The notes beneath the pieces were generated by a model. That model saw only the letters and a program-made list of their open reading frames with translations, did no database searches and was not told the DNA's origin. The position numbers and the translations under genes were made by a program. DNA of 64,000 bases from Cliona cf. orientalis (taxonomy: Eukaryota; Porifera; Demospongiae; Clionaida; Clionaidae), in contig OZ005689.1 in NCBI GenBank assembly GCA_963930775.1, positions 5,270,001-5,334,000 on the forward strand, in the 5' to 3' direction. This document shows, in pieces, positions 54,217 through 64,000 of the stretch. How positions within the stretch are numbered: the stretch's first letter is position 1; each line of letters starts with the position of its first letter.

Positions 54217-54709
54217 ACCCTTGACCACATCCCCAGTGGCTGCATAGTTCTAATGGTGCATGTGGTAAAGGTCGTCACTACACACATTGCTGCTGGAGCC
54301 TCAATCGCAGAGATGGAGTCTAAGATCAACTTTCGACTTCGAGTTTCGATGCTTCAATCAAAGGAGACAAACTCGACAGCACAGTACAGCTTCAGAACTT
54401 CAGATCGGTCGTGGCATGACGCGTGCTATAAATAGCGCAAGGCTAGCTTTATTTATCCACAGGATTACGTCAGCCAAGAGAACGCGTGAAGTTCGGCCGG
54501 CATTACTTGTCGGAGAAAGTAGCACTCAGCTTTTAATGTATTCGCTGGATATGTATGTAAGTTAATATATGATTCTGTGGATTTTCAGGTCTCAGAAGTG
54601 TTCTGTAAAGGCTCTGAATTTTAGCGCTATGACGACATAGGTTACATCATAATTACAACATAATTACCTAATAACCGCAAAAAAGTAAATTTATACTGGG
54701 GATGTAATG
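54217..54709 (+). mobile_element. CATCCCCAGTA-family element, complete
   Basis: About 493 bp from TTGACCACATCCCCAGTG to TATACTGGGGATGTA, lying between the first and second array units. It is the best complete copy of the family also seen at 2,746 and 15,433. Confidence 0.75.
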
Positions 54710-54880
54710 AACAACTTGGAGACTACGTCCAGAGTCCCTCATGAAAAGTACCACATCGCGCTACTGTACCCGCCATAATTCGAACCAGGACAACTCGACA
54801 GACTGCGCATGCTCCGTATGCGAGTATATTGAGGCGCGCGGCTTGAGCCGGTTGACCGGACGTGACCTCCACTTGCCATG

Positions 54881-55249
54881 TAGTCTCGTCCCCAGACCCC
54901 ACCCCCAAAAGGAGGAAGAGGGTCTGGTGACATTTGAGCGCTTTCTTGGTTCTTGCAAGCTCAGCATTCTTACTTTTGCGAAAGCCAATCAGATTGCAGC
55001 TCCACGATTTTCATGTGACCTTGCATCTGGTCGCGCAGCAACGATCTTGCAATGTCTAGCTGGCGGTTTAGCGCTAGCCAATGAGAACGCAGTTCTTTGA
55101 TTGTGCGTTGCATTGCGTAGCAACGTGGGACTGGCGCGTGATTGATTGCATAATATTGGCATGAAATCACGCGCCTGTGCAACCAAGAAATCGTTCCAAT
55201 GTCACCAGACCCTTCCCCGCGCAGGGATTTGGGGCTGGGTACGAGACTA
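54881..55249 (+). mobile_element. Mutator-like foldback MITE, copy 3
   Basis: 369 bp, TAGTCTCGTCCCCAGACCCC to its complement, inserted in array unit 2. Perfect 9-bp duplication CTTGCCATG at 54,872-54,880 and 55,250-55,258. The next array unit (near 55,682) shows the uninterrupted target. Confidence 0.93.
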
Positions 55250-56061
55250 CTTGCCATGTGCCTAGACTGAATAGGGAAATCCCCCCGAGTGCGGGCTCGC
55301 CAAAGAAAGCGAACTGGGAGAATCGCCATATCTCATCGATAGTCCACTATCTCTTCCACGCTAGGTTCGAATTCTGGGCCCCAACAAGCTTTCATGCGTG
55401 CTAAACATTTTGAAACAGTCTTAACCGCATTTTCGTCATATTTTACATCACAATTACCTCATCGGTCGGCCGAAGCGTTTTTCAAATTGGGACTCTGGAC
55501 GTAACGTAATGAACAACTTGGAGACTACGTCCAGAGTCCCTCATGAAAAGTACCATATCGCGCTACGGTACCCGCCTGGCCCATAATTCGAACCAGGACA
55601 AGTCGACAGACTGCGCATGCTCCGTATGTGCGTATATTGAGGCGCGCGGCTTGAGCCGGTTGACCCGGACGTGACCTCCACTTGCCATGTGCCTAGACTG
55701 AATAGGGAAATCCCCCCGAGTGCGTGCTCGCCAAAGAAAGCGAACTGGGAGAATCGCCATATCTCATCGATAGTCCACTATCTCTTCTACGCTAGGTTCG
55801 AATTCTGGGCCCCAACAAGCTTTCATGCGCGCTAAACATTTTGAAACAGTCTTAACCGCATTTTCGTCATATTTTACGTCACAATTACCTCATCGGTCGG
55901 CCGAATAGTTTTTTTCTAATTGGGACTCTAGACGTAATGAACAACTTGGAGACTACGTCCAGAGTCCCTCATGAATAAGCCGCCATAAATTCGAACTAGG
56001 ACACATTGACAAACCGCGCATGCTCCGTATACGAGTACAATATTGGGGCGCGCGGCTTGAG

Positions 56062-56139
56062 CCGGTTGACCTTCACCTGCCACGTGCTCGACTGAATATT
56101 CAGTCGAGCACGTGGCAGGTGCCGGTGAAGGTCAACCGG
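56062..56139. repeat. Local long palindrome in one array unit
   Basis: About 36-bp arms meeting at TGAATATTCA; the right arm has a 6-bp insertion (GCCGGT). The other units have only the left arm sequence, so it arose here by a local inverted duplication. Confidence 0.88.
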
Positions 56140-59100
56140 GAATAGGGAAATCCCCCTGCCCTGAAAGCGAGCTCGCTAGAGAAAGCGAACTGAGAGAAAC
56201 GCCATAAGGATATCATCGGATAGTCCACGATGTTTTCTACGCTAGGCTCGAATTCTGGGCCCCAACAAGCTTTCATGCGTGCTAAACATTTTGAAACAGT
56301 CTTAACCGCATTTTCGTCATATTTTACATCACAATTACCTCATCGGTCGGCCGAATAGTTTTTTTCTAATTGGGACTCTGGACGTAATGAACAACTTGGA
56401 GACTACATCCCGAGTCCCTCATAAGTATTGCACCGCGCTTACTGTACGCCGCCATAATTCGAACTAGGACACACCGACAAACTGCGCATGCTCCGTACAC
56501 GTGTATACTGGGGCGCGCGGCTTGAGCCGGTTGACCCGAACGTGACCTCCACTGCCATGTGCTAGACTGTATAGGGGAATCCCCCCAGAGAGCTCGCTCG
56601 CCAAAGAAAGCGAACTGAGAGAATCGCCATATGTCATCGATAGTCCACGATCTCTTGTACACTAGGTTCGAATTCTGGGTCCCAACACCCTGTCATGCGC
56701 GCTAAACATTTTGAAGCAGTCTTCACCCCAATTTCATCATAATTTCATCATAATTTCATCATAGGTTTCAATAATTTCATCATAGGTTTCATCATAGGTT
56801 TTGTCATAATTACTCATCGCGCGGCCGAATTCTTTTTTGCGGATTGGGACTCGGGATGTAATGAACAACTTAGAGACTACATCCCGAGTCCCTCATAAGT
56901 ATTGCACCGCGCTTACTGTACGCCGCCATAATTCGAACTTGGACACATCGACAAACTGCGCATGCTCCGTACAGGCAGTATATCGGGGCGCGCGGGTTGA
57001 GCCGGTTGACCCGAACGTGACCTCCACTGCCATGTGCTAGGCTGTATAGGGAAATCCCCCCAGAGAGCTCGCTCGCCAAAGAAAGCAAACTGAGAGAATC
57101 GCCATATGTCATCGATAGTCCACGATCTCTTGTACGCTAGGTTCGAATTCTGGGTCCCAACACCCTGTCATGCGCGCTAAACATTTTGAAGCAGACTTCA
57201 CCCCAATTTCATCATAATTTCATCATAATTTCATCATAGGTTTCAATAATTTCATCATAGGTTTCATCATAGGTTTCGTCATAATTACTCATCGCGCGGC
57301 CGAATTCTTTTTTGCGGATTGGGACTCGGGATGTAATGAAAAACTTAGAGACTACATCCCTCGTCCCTCATGAAAAGTATTGCACCTCGCTACTGTACCC
57401 GCCATAATTCGAACTAGGACACATCGACAAACTGCGCATGCTCCGTATACGCGTATATTGGGGCGCGCGGCTTGAGCCGGTTAATCCGCACGTGACCTCC
57501 ACCTGGTACCTGCCATGTTCTATATATAGACTGAATAGGGAAATCCCCCCGAGCGCGTGCTTGCCAAAGAAAGCGAACTGAGAAAATCGCTAATCTCATC
57601 GATAGTCCACGATGTCTTCTACGCTAGGTTCGAATTCTGGGTCCCAACAAGATTTCATGCGTGCTAAACATTTTGAAACAGTCTTAACCGCATTTTCATC
57701 ATCATTACTCATAATTACCTCATCGGTCGGCCGATTTGTTTTTTTTTCTAATTGGGACTCGGGATGTAATGAACAACTTGGAGACTACGTCCAGAGTCCC
57801 TCATGAATACGCCGCCATAAATTCGAACTAGGACACATCGACAAACTGCGCATGCTCCGTACACGCGTATATTGGGGCGCGCGGCTTGAGCCGGTTGACC
57901 CGGACGTGACCTCCACTGCCATGTGCTAGACTGAACAGGGAAATCCCCCCGAGTGCGAGCTCGCCAAAGAGAGCGAACTGAGAAAATCGCCATATCTCAT
58001 CGATAGTCCACGATCTCTTCTACGCTAGGTTCGAATTCTGGGTCTCAACACCCTGTCATGCGAGCTAAACATTTTGAAGCAGTTTTCACCCTAATTTCAT
58101 CATAATTTCATCATAGGTTTCATCATAGGTTTCGTCATAATTACCTCATCGCAAGGCCGAATTCTTTTTTGCGAATTGGGACTCTGGACGTAATGAAAAA
58201 CTTAGAGACTACATCCCGAGTCCCTCGTGAAAAGTAGCCGCCATAAATTCGAACTAGGACACATCGACAAACTGCGCATGCTCTGCTCACGCGTATACTG
58301 GGGCGCGCGGCTTGAGCCGATTGACCTTCACCTGCCATGTGCTCGACTGAATAGGGAAACCCCCCTGCCCTGAAAACGAGCTCACTAGAGAAAGCGAACT
58401 GAGAGAAACGCCATAAGGATGTCATCGGATAGTCCACGATCTCTTCTACGCTAGGTTCGACTTTTGGGTCCCAACAACCTTTCATGCGCGCAAAACATTT
58501 TGAAGCAGTCTTCACCCCAATTTCATCATAATTTCATCATAATTTCATCATAGGTTTCATCATAGGTTTCATCATAATTACTCATCGCGCGGCCGAATTC
58601 TTTTTTGCGGATTGGGACTCGGGATGTAATGAACAACTTAGAGACTACATCCCGAGTCCCTCATAAGTATTGCACCGCGCTTACTGTACGCCGCCATAAT
58701 TCGAACTTGGACACATCGACAAACTGCGCATGCTCCGTACAGGCAGTATATCGGGGCGCGCGGGTTGAGCCGGTTGACCCGAACGTGACCTCCACTGCCA
58801 TGTGCTAGACTGTATAGGGGAATCCCCCCAGAGAGCTCGCTCGCCAAAGAAAGCGAACTGAGAGAATCGCCATATGTCATCGATAGTCCACGATCTCTTG
58901 TACACTAGGTTCGAATTCTGGGTCCCAACACCCTGTCATGCGCGCTAAACATTTTGAAGCAGTCTTCACCCCAATTTCATCATAATTTCATCATAATTTC
59001 ATCATAGGTTTTATCATAGGTTTCGTCATAATTACTCATCGTGCGGCCGAATTCTTTTTTTGCGGATTGGGACTCGGGATGTAATGAACAACTTAGAGAC

Positions 59101-60462
59101 TACATCCCGAGTCCCTCATATATAAGTATTGCACCGCGCTTACTGTACGCCGCCATAATTCGAACTTGGACACATCGACAAACTGCGCATGCTCCGTACA
59201 GGCAGTATATCGGGGCGCGCGGGTTGAGCCGGTTGACCCGAACGTGACCTCCACTGCCATGTGCTAGACTGTATAGGGAAATCCCCCCAGAGAGCTCGCT
59301 CGCCAAAGAAAGCAAACTGAGAGAATCGCCATATGTCATCGATAGTCCACGATCTCTTGTACGCTAGGTTCGAATTCTGGGTCCCAACACCCTGTCATGC
59401 GCGCTAAACATTTTGAAGCAGTCTTCACCCCAATTTCATCATAATTTCATCATAATTTCATCATAATTTCATCATAATTTCATCATAGGTTTCGTCACAA
59501 TTACCTCATCGAGCGGCCGAATTTCGATTTGTGAATTGGGACTCGGGATGTAATGAACAACTTAGAGACTACATCCCGAGTCCCTCACGAAAAGTAGCCG
59601 CCATAAATTCGAACTAGGACACGTCGACGAACTGCGCATGCTCCGTACACGCGTATATTGGGGCGCGCGGCTTGAGCCGGTTGACCCAAACGTGACCTCC
59701 ACCTGCAGACTGAACAGGGAAATCCCCCCGAGTGCGAGCTCGCCAAAGAAAGCGAACTGAGAAAATCGCCATATCTCATCGATAGTCCACGACGTCTTCT
59801 ACGCTAGGTTCGAATTCTGGGTCCTAACAACCTTTCGTGCGCGCTAAACATTTTGAAACAGTTTCACAGCAATTACATCATGAATTTCATCATAAATTTC
59901 ATCATAAATTACCTCATCGGTTTTCATCATCATTTCATCATCAATTACTCATCGCGCGGCCGAATTCTTTTTTGCGAATTGGGACTCGGGATGTAATGAA
60001 CAACTTAGAGACTACATCCCGAGTCCCTCATAAGTATTGCACCGCGCTTACTGTACGCCGCCATAATTCGAACTTGGACACATCGACAAACTGCGCATGC
60101 TCCGTACACGCAGTATATTGGGGCGCGCGGGTTGAGCCGGTTGACCCGAACGTGACCTCCACTGCCATGTGCTAGACTGTATAGGGGAATCCCCCCAGAG
60201 AGCTCGCTCGCCAAAGAAAGCGAACTGAGAGAATCGCCATATGTCATCGATAGTCCACGATCTCTTGTACACTAGGTTCGAATTCTGGGTCCCAACACCC
60301 TATCGTGCGCGCTAAACATTTTGAAGCAGTCTTCACCCCAATTTCATCATCATTTCATCATAATTTCATCATAATTTCATCATAGGTTTCATCATAGGTT
60401 TCATCACAATTACCTCATCGAGCGGCCGAATTTCGATTTGTGAATTGGGACTCGGGATGTAA

Positions 60463-60941
60463 TAACATAGGCATTGCTGCACTAATACTTGCATTATTCA
60501 TGTTATAGCAAGAATTTAGTCATGTACTATTATGATAATAATAACAATCAGGACCACAGACATGGTAAAACACAGCCAGAACATGATTGTATACACAGAT
60601 AACTGATGTTCTGGTATATTAATGGAGAGTCGCAGGGCTTCTTTACAACAAAGGGCTATTGTCTGAGCACACAAAGGATATTAAAGCAAGTATAGCCCAA
60701 CAGGAAACAGGCAAACTTAATTATTATCGATACTTAGTCTAAAGCATAGTGATCATGACCAATAGTTATTATAGTACAATGTGTGCAAGAATCTACCATC
60801 AGAACCCTGTCTGTATACCCTAGTATGTGTGTCAGGTTGAGTGACAGATATTATGAATGCACACACCTACACTAAATTATAATATAATTATTATGCATGA
60901 TAGTGCTATTTAATAATTATCCATTATTAATAATATAGAAC
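60463..60941. other. Duplicated spacer upstream of the full-length GTPase
   Basis: Paralogous to 11,970-12,273 joined to 13,670-13,849; lacks the composite element present there. It abuts the tandem array exactly at GGGATGTA. No gene. Confidence 0.7.
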
Positions 60942-61952
60942 TTGATGATGATGGCAGGATCTGGTAGTACAAGAGAAGTTGATGATCATGTTAGGCTCAC
61001 CCAAGAGCGGTGGGATAAAGAAACAAATCGAGAAATAACAATGGTGATCACCAGACGATCAGGAACTGGAAAATCCACTCTGACAAAAAATATACTTGAT
61101 TTGAGCGGAGAAGAAGGTCCAAAAGTTGAACACAGTCCAAAACTTGCAGTAACCATTCAAATTAAGATATATGAAGCCAAAATACGTGGAGTAATGGTGC
61201 GTATAATTGATGTGCCTGGTCTTGATGAAAAGAGAGAAAAAGAGCTCCTAAAGGAACTTGAGGGAGCAACAGGAAAAAAGGCCGACATACTGCTTTACTG
61301 TGTCCCCTTGCTACCCAGTTCAAGAATCGATATCACAGATAAGCGAATCATTCTAATGCTCACTAAAGCTTTTGGTGAATCCCTATGGAAAAAAGCAATT
61401 CTGGTCCTTACATTTGCTAATGTTGCAAATAGTATATCATCACAGCCTATGAGCGAGCTAGTTAGGATATACGCTGAAGCTTTCCAAGAAATGATGCACA
61501 GTGCAAAATTGACTAGCTTTACAGTTGAGCCTTCTCTGACACCAGATAAAGCCCATGATAGAGATGCTACGACAATAGCTGCCTTACCGGCCGGAAAGTG
61601 TCGTGATGAGGTAATTATTGAAGGAGCAAGGTGGGATGATAATATATATCTCGAAGCACTAAAGAAGTGTGAATATGAAGCTATTCCTGCCTTGCTGTGT
61701 TTGAAAGGAATATCCCTAAATAAGTTACATACAGCTCTAGCTTCTCTTGGTGGACTCGGAACATCTGCTGTCGTTGGGGCTGGAATTGGAGCACTAATCG
61801 AAGCTGCAGGTTTCGGAATAGGAGCCATACCAGGTGCTGTCATTGGTGGTGCTGTGGGTGCTGGTGCTTCTACTATGGCCACAACAGCTGTTTTAGGAAC
61901 TATGGCAGGGAATATTGTAGCTAAACGAATTCAAGAAAATGAATTAAATTAG
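60942..61952 (+). CDS. Full-length P-loop GTPase (AIG1/IMAP-like) with Gly-rich hydrophobic C-terminus
   Basis: 336 codons in one exon, starting MMMMAGSGSTREVDD; any of several Met codons could serve. The G1 region reads ITRRSGTGKST, so the usual first glycine is Arg, whereas the broken paralog at 13,850 keeps Gly. G3 is DVPGLD. The LVLTFANV strand stands where G4 would be, without NKxD. The last ~60 residues are a Gly/Ala-rich hydrophobic segment (GLGTSAVVGAGIGALIEAAG and following) that could form a membrane hairpin or glycine zipper. IMAP-type GTPases act on intracellular membranes in immune and stress settings; that role is inferred here. It converges with SIDT-C 320 bp downstream. Confidence 0.85.
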   Translation: MMMMAGSGSTREVDDHVRLTQERWDKETNREITMVITRRSGTGKSTLTKNILDLSGEEGPKVEHSPKLAVTIQIKIYEAKIRGVMVRIIDVPGLDEKREKELLKELEGATGKKADILLYCVPLLPSSRIDITDKRIILMLTKAFGESLWKKAILVLTFANVANSISSQPMSELVRIYAEAFQEMMHSAKLTSFTVEPSLTPDKAHDRDATTIAALPAGKCRDEVIIEGARWDDNIYLEALKKCEYEAIPALLCLKGISLNKLHTALASLGGLGTSAVVGAGIGALIEAAGFGIGAIPGAVIGGAVGAGASTMATTAVLGTMAGNIVAKRIQENELN

Positions 61953-62272
61953 CCAAGGACTAAAAATTTAATATTGTTGTTATTGCTTGAGCCAGCTTTG
62001 CATTAGTTACCGGGTATTGTTAAAGTTAATTATTGTGGGTTATATTATTATTAAACTTTGTCATTATAATACACACAATGATAATACTGTAATACACACA
62101 CTGCATGCATGATGTCTATAATAATAATTATGAATTTATGCAAAGTGATTCCAGGTGTTTTACTAAGACATTGTAAGGCTAGAATATACGCAAATTTTCT
62201 CGTTTTGCGTCTGCAACTCCATCGTCAAGAACCAATAAAAACTACAAAGCAATATTATACAAAAAGATAATT
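61953..62272. other. Convergent intergenic region
   Basis: Short AT-rich spacer between the ends of the GTPase (plus) and SIDT-C (minus). No further gene. AATAAA-like words occur on both strands but none is decisive. Confidence 0.6.
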
Positions 62273-63865
62273 TTAATTTTGCAAAATCAACTGATTTACC
62301 AAGAAAGCAAGGAACATGCCAACTGCTGACAGGAAGTGCCAGATATCGTGATTGTCATAGAAACCCAACAGTGCACACTCCTTGTTCAATTCACGAGACT
62401 CGGCAGGTGTCAGCTGAAAGAGTAGAGCCGGGAAGTAGTGGAAGATTAAGACACCTCTCTCTCTATCCCTCCCTTTCTCTCTTTCCCTCCCCGGGCTCTC
62501 TCTCATCTCTCTCCCCCTCCCCCTCTCCCTCTCCCTCTCCCTCTCTTCCCTCCCTCCCTCTCTCTCTCTTGCCATTATTATCGATCACACTAACCTTCCA
62601 CTCTGTGACGGGTACAATCTTGAAGAAATAAAATGCTATTGCCCACACAACAGCAATAAAAAGAGGCAGGACCAGAGCCAGCCATGTCAGCGGTTCTCTG
62701 AACCATAGCTGCATATGTGCATGCACATATTTTTGAAATGAAAGAAATAGTGGATTTACATGTATAGGACTTACCTTAAAAAGTACATAGACTGCCAGAA
62801 AGAAGAGAAGGTTGAGTAAATAGAAGGCAAGAACTGCCATTGCAATGTTAATGCGACTGAGAGCTACTACCAGTATAGCCCTAAATGTTTAAGGTAATGA
62901 ACAAAATAATATACAGTCTAAGGTATCTTTGTAGCTATTAATGCCAGAAACTTACAGAACTAGGTTCATGACAAATGCAGTGATGAGCTTGACAAATCGA
63001 ATCTACAGTCGTAACATGTGAAATCAATGATAGTCACATCCATTTTTGAATACAAAAATACATCCACATAGTTTCGTCAATTCGTTGTCAGACTCTCTTA
63101 TCTAAGAGTCTTGTATAGAAGTTGCTATAATATGTACATTGACCAGTGTATGGGCACTTAAGCTTACCCAGGAGTGGGTACTTGCCCGGGACACTATGGT
63201 ATGCTTATTTACATCCTGGATAAGCATCCATGCATGACAAAATCAAGAGTCGTGTTTAAGCACCCATGGGTGCTTACCCGGGATATGCACTAGAATATTC
63301 TCTAAGTTTTTCACTCTCCCTTCTTGTTCTTGGAAAGGGGATATGCATGGAGGGGGCTAGGTCTACCATGCACACCTTGAAGTGAGACTAACATTTATAG
63401 CAACTATAGACATTTTACCCGATGACTTGGACCACTCTTGCAGGTGAAGAAGTCCTTGATGTTCAGCACAGCTTTCATAAGTACAGCTTTACCTATAATA
63501 ATATTATACGAGCACAAAAAAATTTATTCAGCTCACAATTATCCTAATATGTGAGATTGGATGATACACCAGAAATACAAAGTTAAAATTTTGGCTCATG
63601 ATCAAGAGCCTTCATCAGCTATAAACTAACAGTACTAGTCTAAGATTTTAAACATAGTTGGTGTTTGCTAGACTAAGCTTATAGGCTAGTTGTCAGGCCC
63701 ATTCAAAATTGCTGGAAATGGATGAAGGTTTAATTAGGTATAATGTGCCTTACTCCATTTCCAGTTGTGAAAGTAGTAGAATGACACTAGAAAGATGAGC
63801 AATAGCAGAAGTGCCAGAACGAAGATTAACAGACGGACAGGAACTGGGTTCTTACGACCAAAATA
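62273..63865 (-). CDS. SIDT: SIDT-C: SID-1 family C-terminal transmembrane exons (gene continues off right edge)
   Basis: Six phase-compatible exons on the minus strand: 63754-63865, 63419-63492, 62956-63002, 62775-62880, 62595-62708 and 62273-62413 (stop TAA). They encode YFGRKNPVPVRLL and a membrane helix, a loop with FFTCKSGPSHR, then helices in IRFVKLITAFVMNLVL, LVVALSRINIAM, LAFYLLNLLFFLAVYVLF and LALVLPLFIAVVWAIAFYFF. The signature TPAESRE followed by GFYDNHDIWHFLSA precedes the last helix and a very short tail. TPAESRE...HDIWHFLS is strongly conserved at the end of SIDT1/2; its His and Asp residues belong to the putative metal site of the family. It belongs to a different gene copy from SIDT-A, whose own end lies left of the window. 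Confidence 0.9.
62452..62575 (+). repeat. CT-rich low-complexity tract (intronic)
   Basis: (CTCCCT)-type tract in the last SIDT-C intron. On the coding strand it is purine-rich, unlike the tracts in SIDT-A and B, so it is not a polypyrimidine tract. Confidence 0.85.
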
Positions 63866-64000
63866 CTACAACAGAAAAATAATATGATAGATAATTATAC
63901 ATCCATGCATGCATACAGTAATTTAGTAAGATTTAATAAGTAGCCACATCCCCATATTGATTAAATAATACTACTTCAGTATATGCAACATTGAAATGCT
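63866..64000. other. SIDT-C intron to window end
   Basis: No exon found in the last 135 bases. A CATCCCCA word at about 63,947-63,954 may be a stray CATCCCCAGTA-family end. Confidence 0.4.

Larger units (their letters stand above)
53778..60462. repeat. Tandem array of ~13 units of ~425-475 bp, each with inverted-repeat ends
   Basis: Units start near 53,778, 54,724, 55,526, 55,954, 56,404, 56,878, 57,353, 57,786, 58,210, 58,646, 59,101, 59,570 and 60,013. Each opens TACATCCCGAGTCCCTCA (or TACGTCCAGAGTCCC) and closes GGGACTCGGGATGTA, with ATGAACAACTTAGAGAC between units. The middle shares GCGCATGCTCCGTACACGCG, GGGGCGCGCGGCTTGAGCC and GCTAGGTTCGAATTCTGGG; the right part is a variable run of TTTCATCATAA-type words. 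Two transposons interrupt it. Short ORFs in it repeat from unit to unit but are not maintained, so it looks non-coding. Confidence 0.92.

Noticed and set aside
54719..60272. Repeated 60-120 residue ORFs on both strands of the tandem array
   Set aside because: They recur because the DNA repeats, change frame and length between units, and show no domain.
55790..60290. GCTAGGTTCGAATTCTGGG in every array unit as a tRNA or SINE B box
   Set aside because: It resembles a T-arm/box B, but no A box or acceptor stem pairs at the right spacing, and the mirrored TTCGAA in the left half suggests it is just part of the inverted repeat.
53778..60462. CRISPR-like array
   Set aside because: Units are 425-475 bp with no short direct repeats and unique spacers, and the context is eukaryotic.
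61295..61882. 195-residue minus-strand ORF inside the GTPase
   Set aside because: Shadow of the Gly/Ala-rich plus-strand coding sequence; the plus frame has the P-loop and conserved paralogs.
62371..62840. Arg/Glu- and Ser/Pro-rich ORFs around the SIDT-C CT tract
   Set aside because: Read-through of the low-complexity intron; real exons end at consensus splice sites at 62,413 and 62,595.

Overview
The window is nuclear DNA of an animal, most likely a demosponge and plausibly Amphimedon queenslandica. That placement is an inference. It rests on short, well-phased introns, AT-rich spacers crowded with short foldback transposons, a kinase/coiled-coil/Kelch gene of a type I associate with sponges, FN3 receptors, AIG1/IMAP-like GTPases and SID-1 family genes. 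I saw no bacterial, organellar, tRNA or rRNA genes and no CRISPR array. One 200-base assembly gap lies at 28,953-29,152.

Host genes. Three loci of the SID-1/SIDT family (multi-pass proteins linked to dsRNA/cholesterol uptake) all lie on the minus strand. SIDT-A (284-10,827) shows 14 phase-compatible exons and runs off the left edge. SIDT-B (29,389-34,079) is a diverged duplicate that keeps only the signal peptide, ectodomain and first membrane helix. SIDT-C (62,273-63,865) shows the last six exons and runs off the right edge. Head-to-head with SIDT-A and SIDT-B, across about 200-250 bp, lie two broken copies of one GTPase gene (11,023 and 34,327, plus strand). A second GTPase type has one broken copy (13,850) and one full-length copy (60,942-61,952). 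A single-pass FN3 receptor gene (minus, 14,575-25,760) has two alternative last exons encoding different tyrosine-containing tails. A kinase/Kelch pseudogene (26,860-28,952, minus) and an acidic, Arg-Gly-rich gene of unknown function (44,444-45,456, minus) complete the set.

Mobile elements. A young Ty3/gypsy LTR retrotransposon (17,836-25,195, plus) sits inside a coding exon of the FN3 receptor, and its 3' LTR carries a 974-bp foldback element. A Helentron-type Helitron (46,478-53,112, minus) encodes zinc-ribbon/GRP repeats, a HUH Rep domain, a PIF1 helicase and an OTU protease, split by two T8-run frameshifts. Many short inverted-repeat elements are present. They include three with a shared TAGTCTCG end and perfect 9-bp target duplications, several TA-duplicating CCGTA-ended ones, an element family with GGGGCGAGCC ends, and a roughly 6.7-kb tandem array (53,778-60,462) whose units are themselves bounded by inverted repeats.

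How it fits together. About 9 kb at the left (SIDT-A plus GTPase) and about 6 kb in the middle (SIDT-B plus GTPase) are paralogous. Because one copy often lacks an element that the other has, exact empty sites can be read for several transposons. The segment just right of the left duplicate (from about 11,970) recurs at 60,463, so the locus has been rearranged at least twice, with transposon sequence at the breakpoints.
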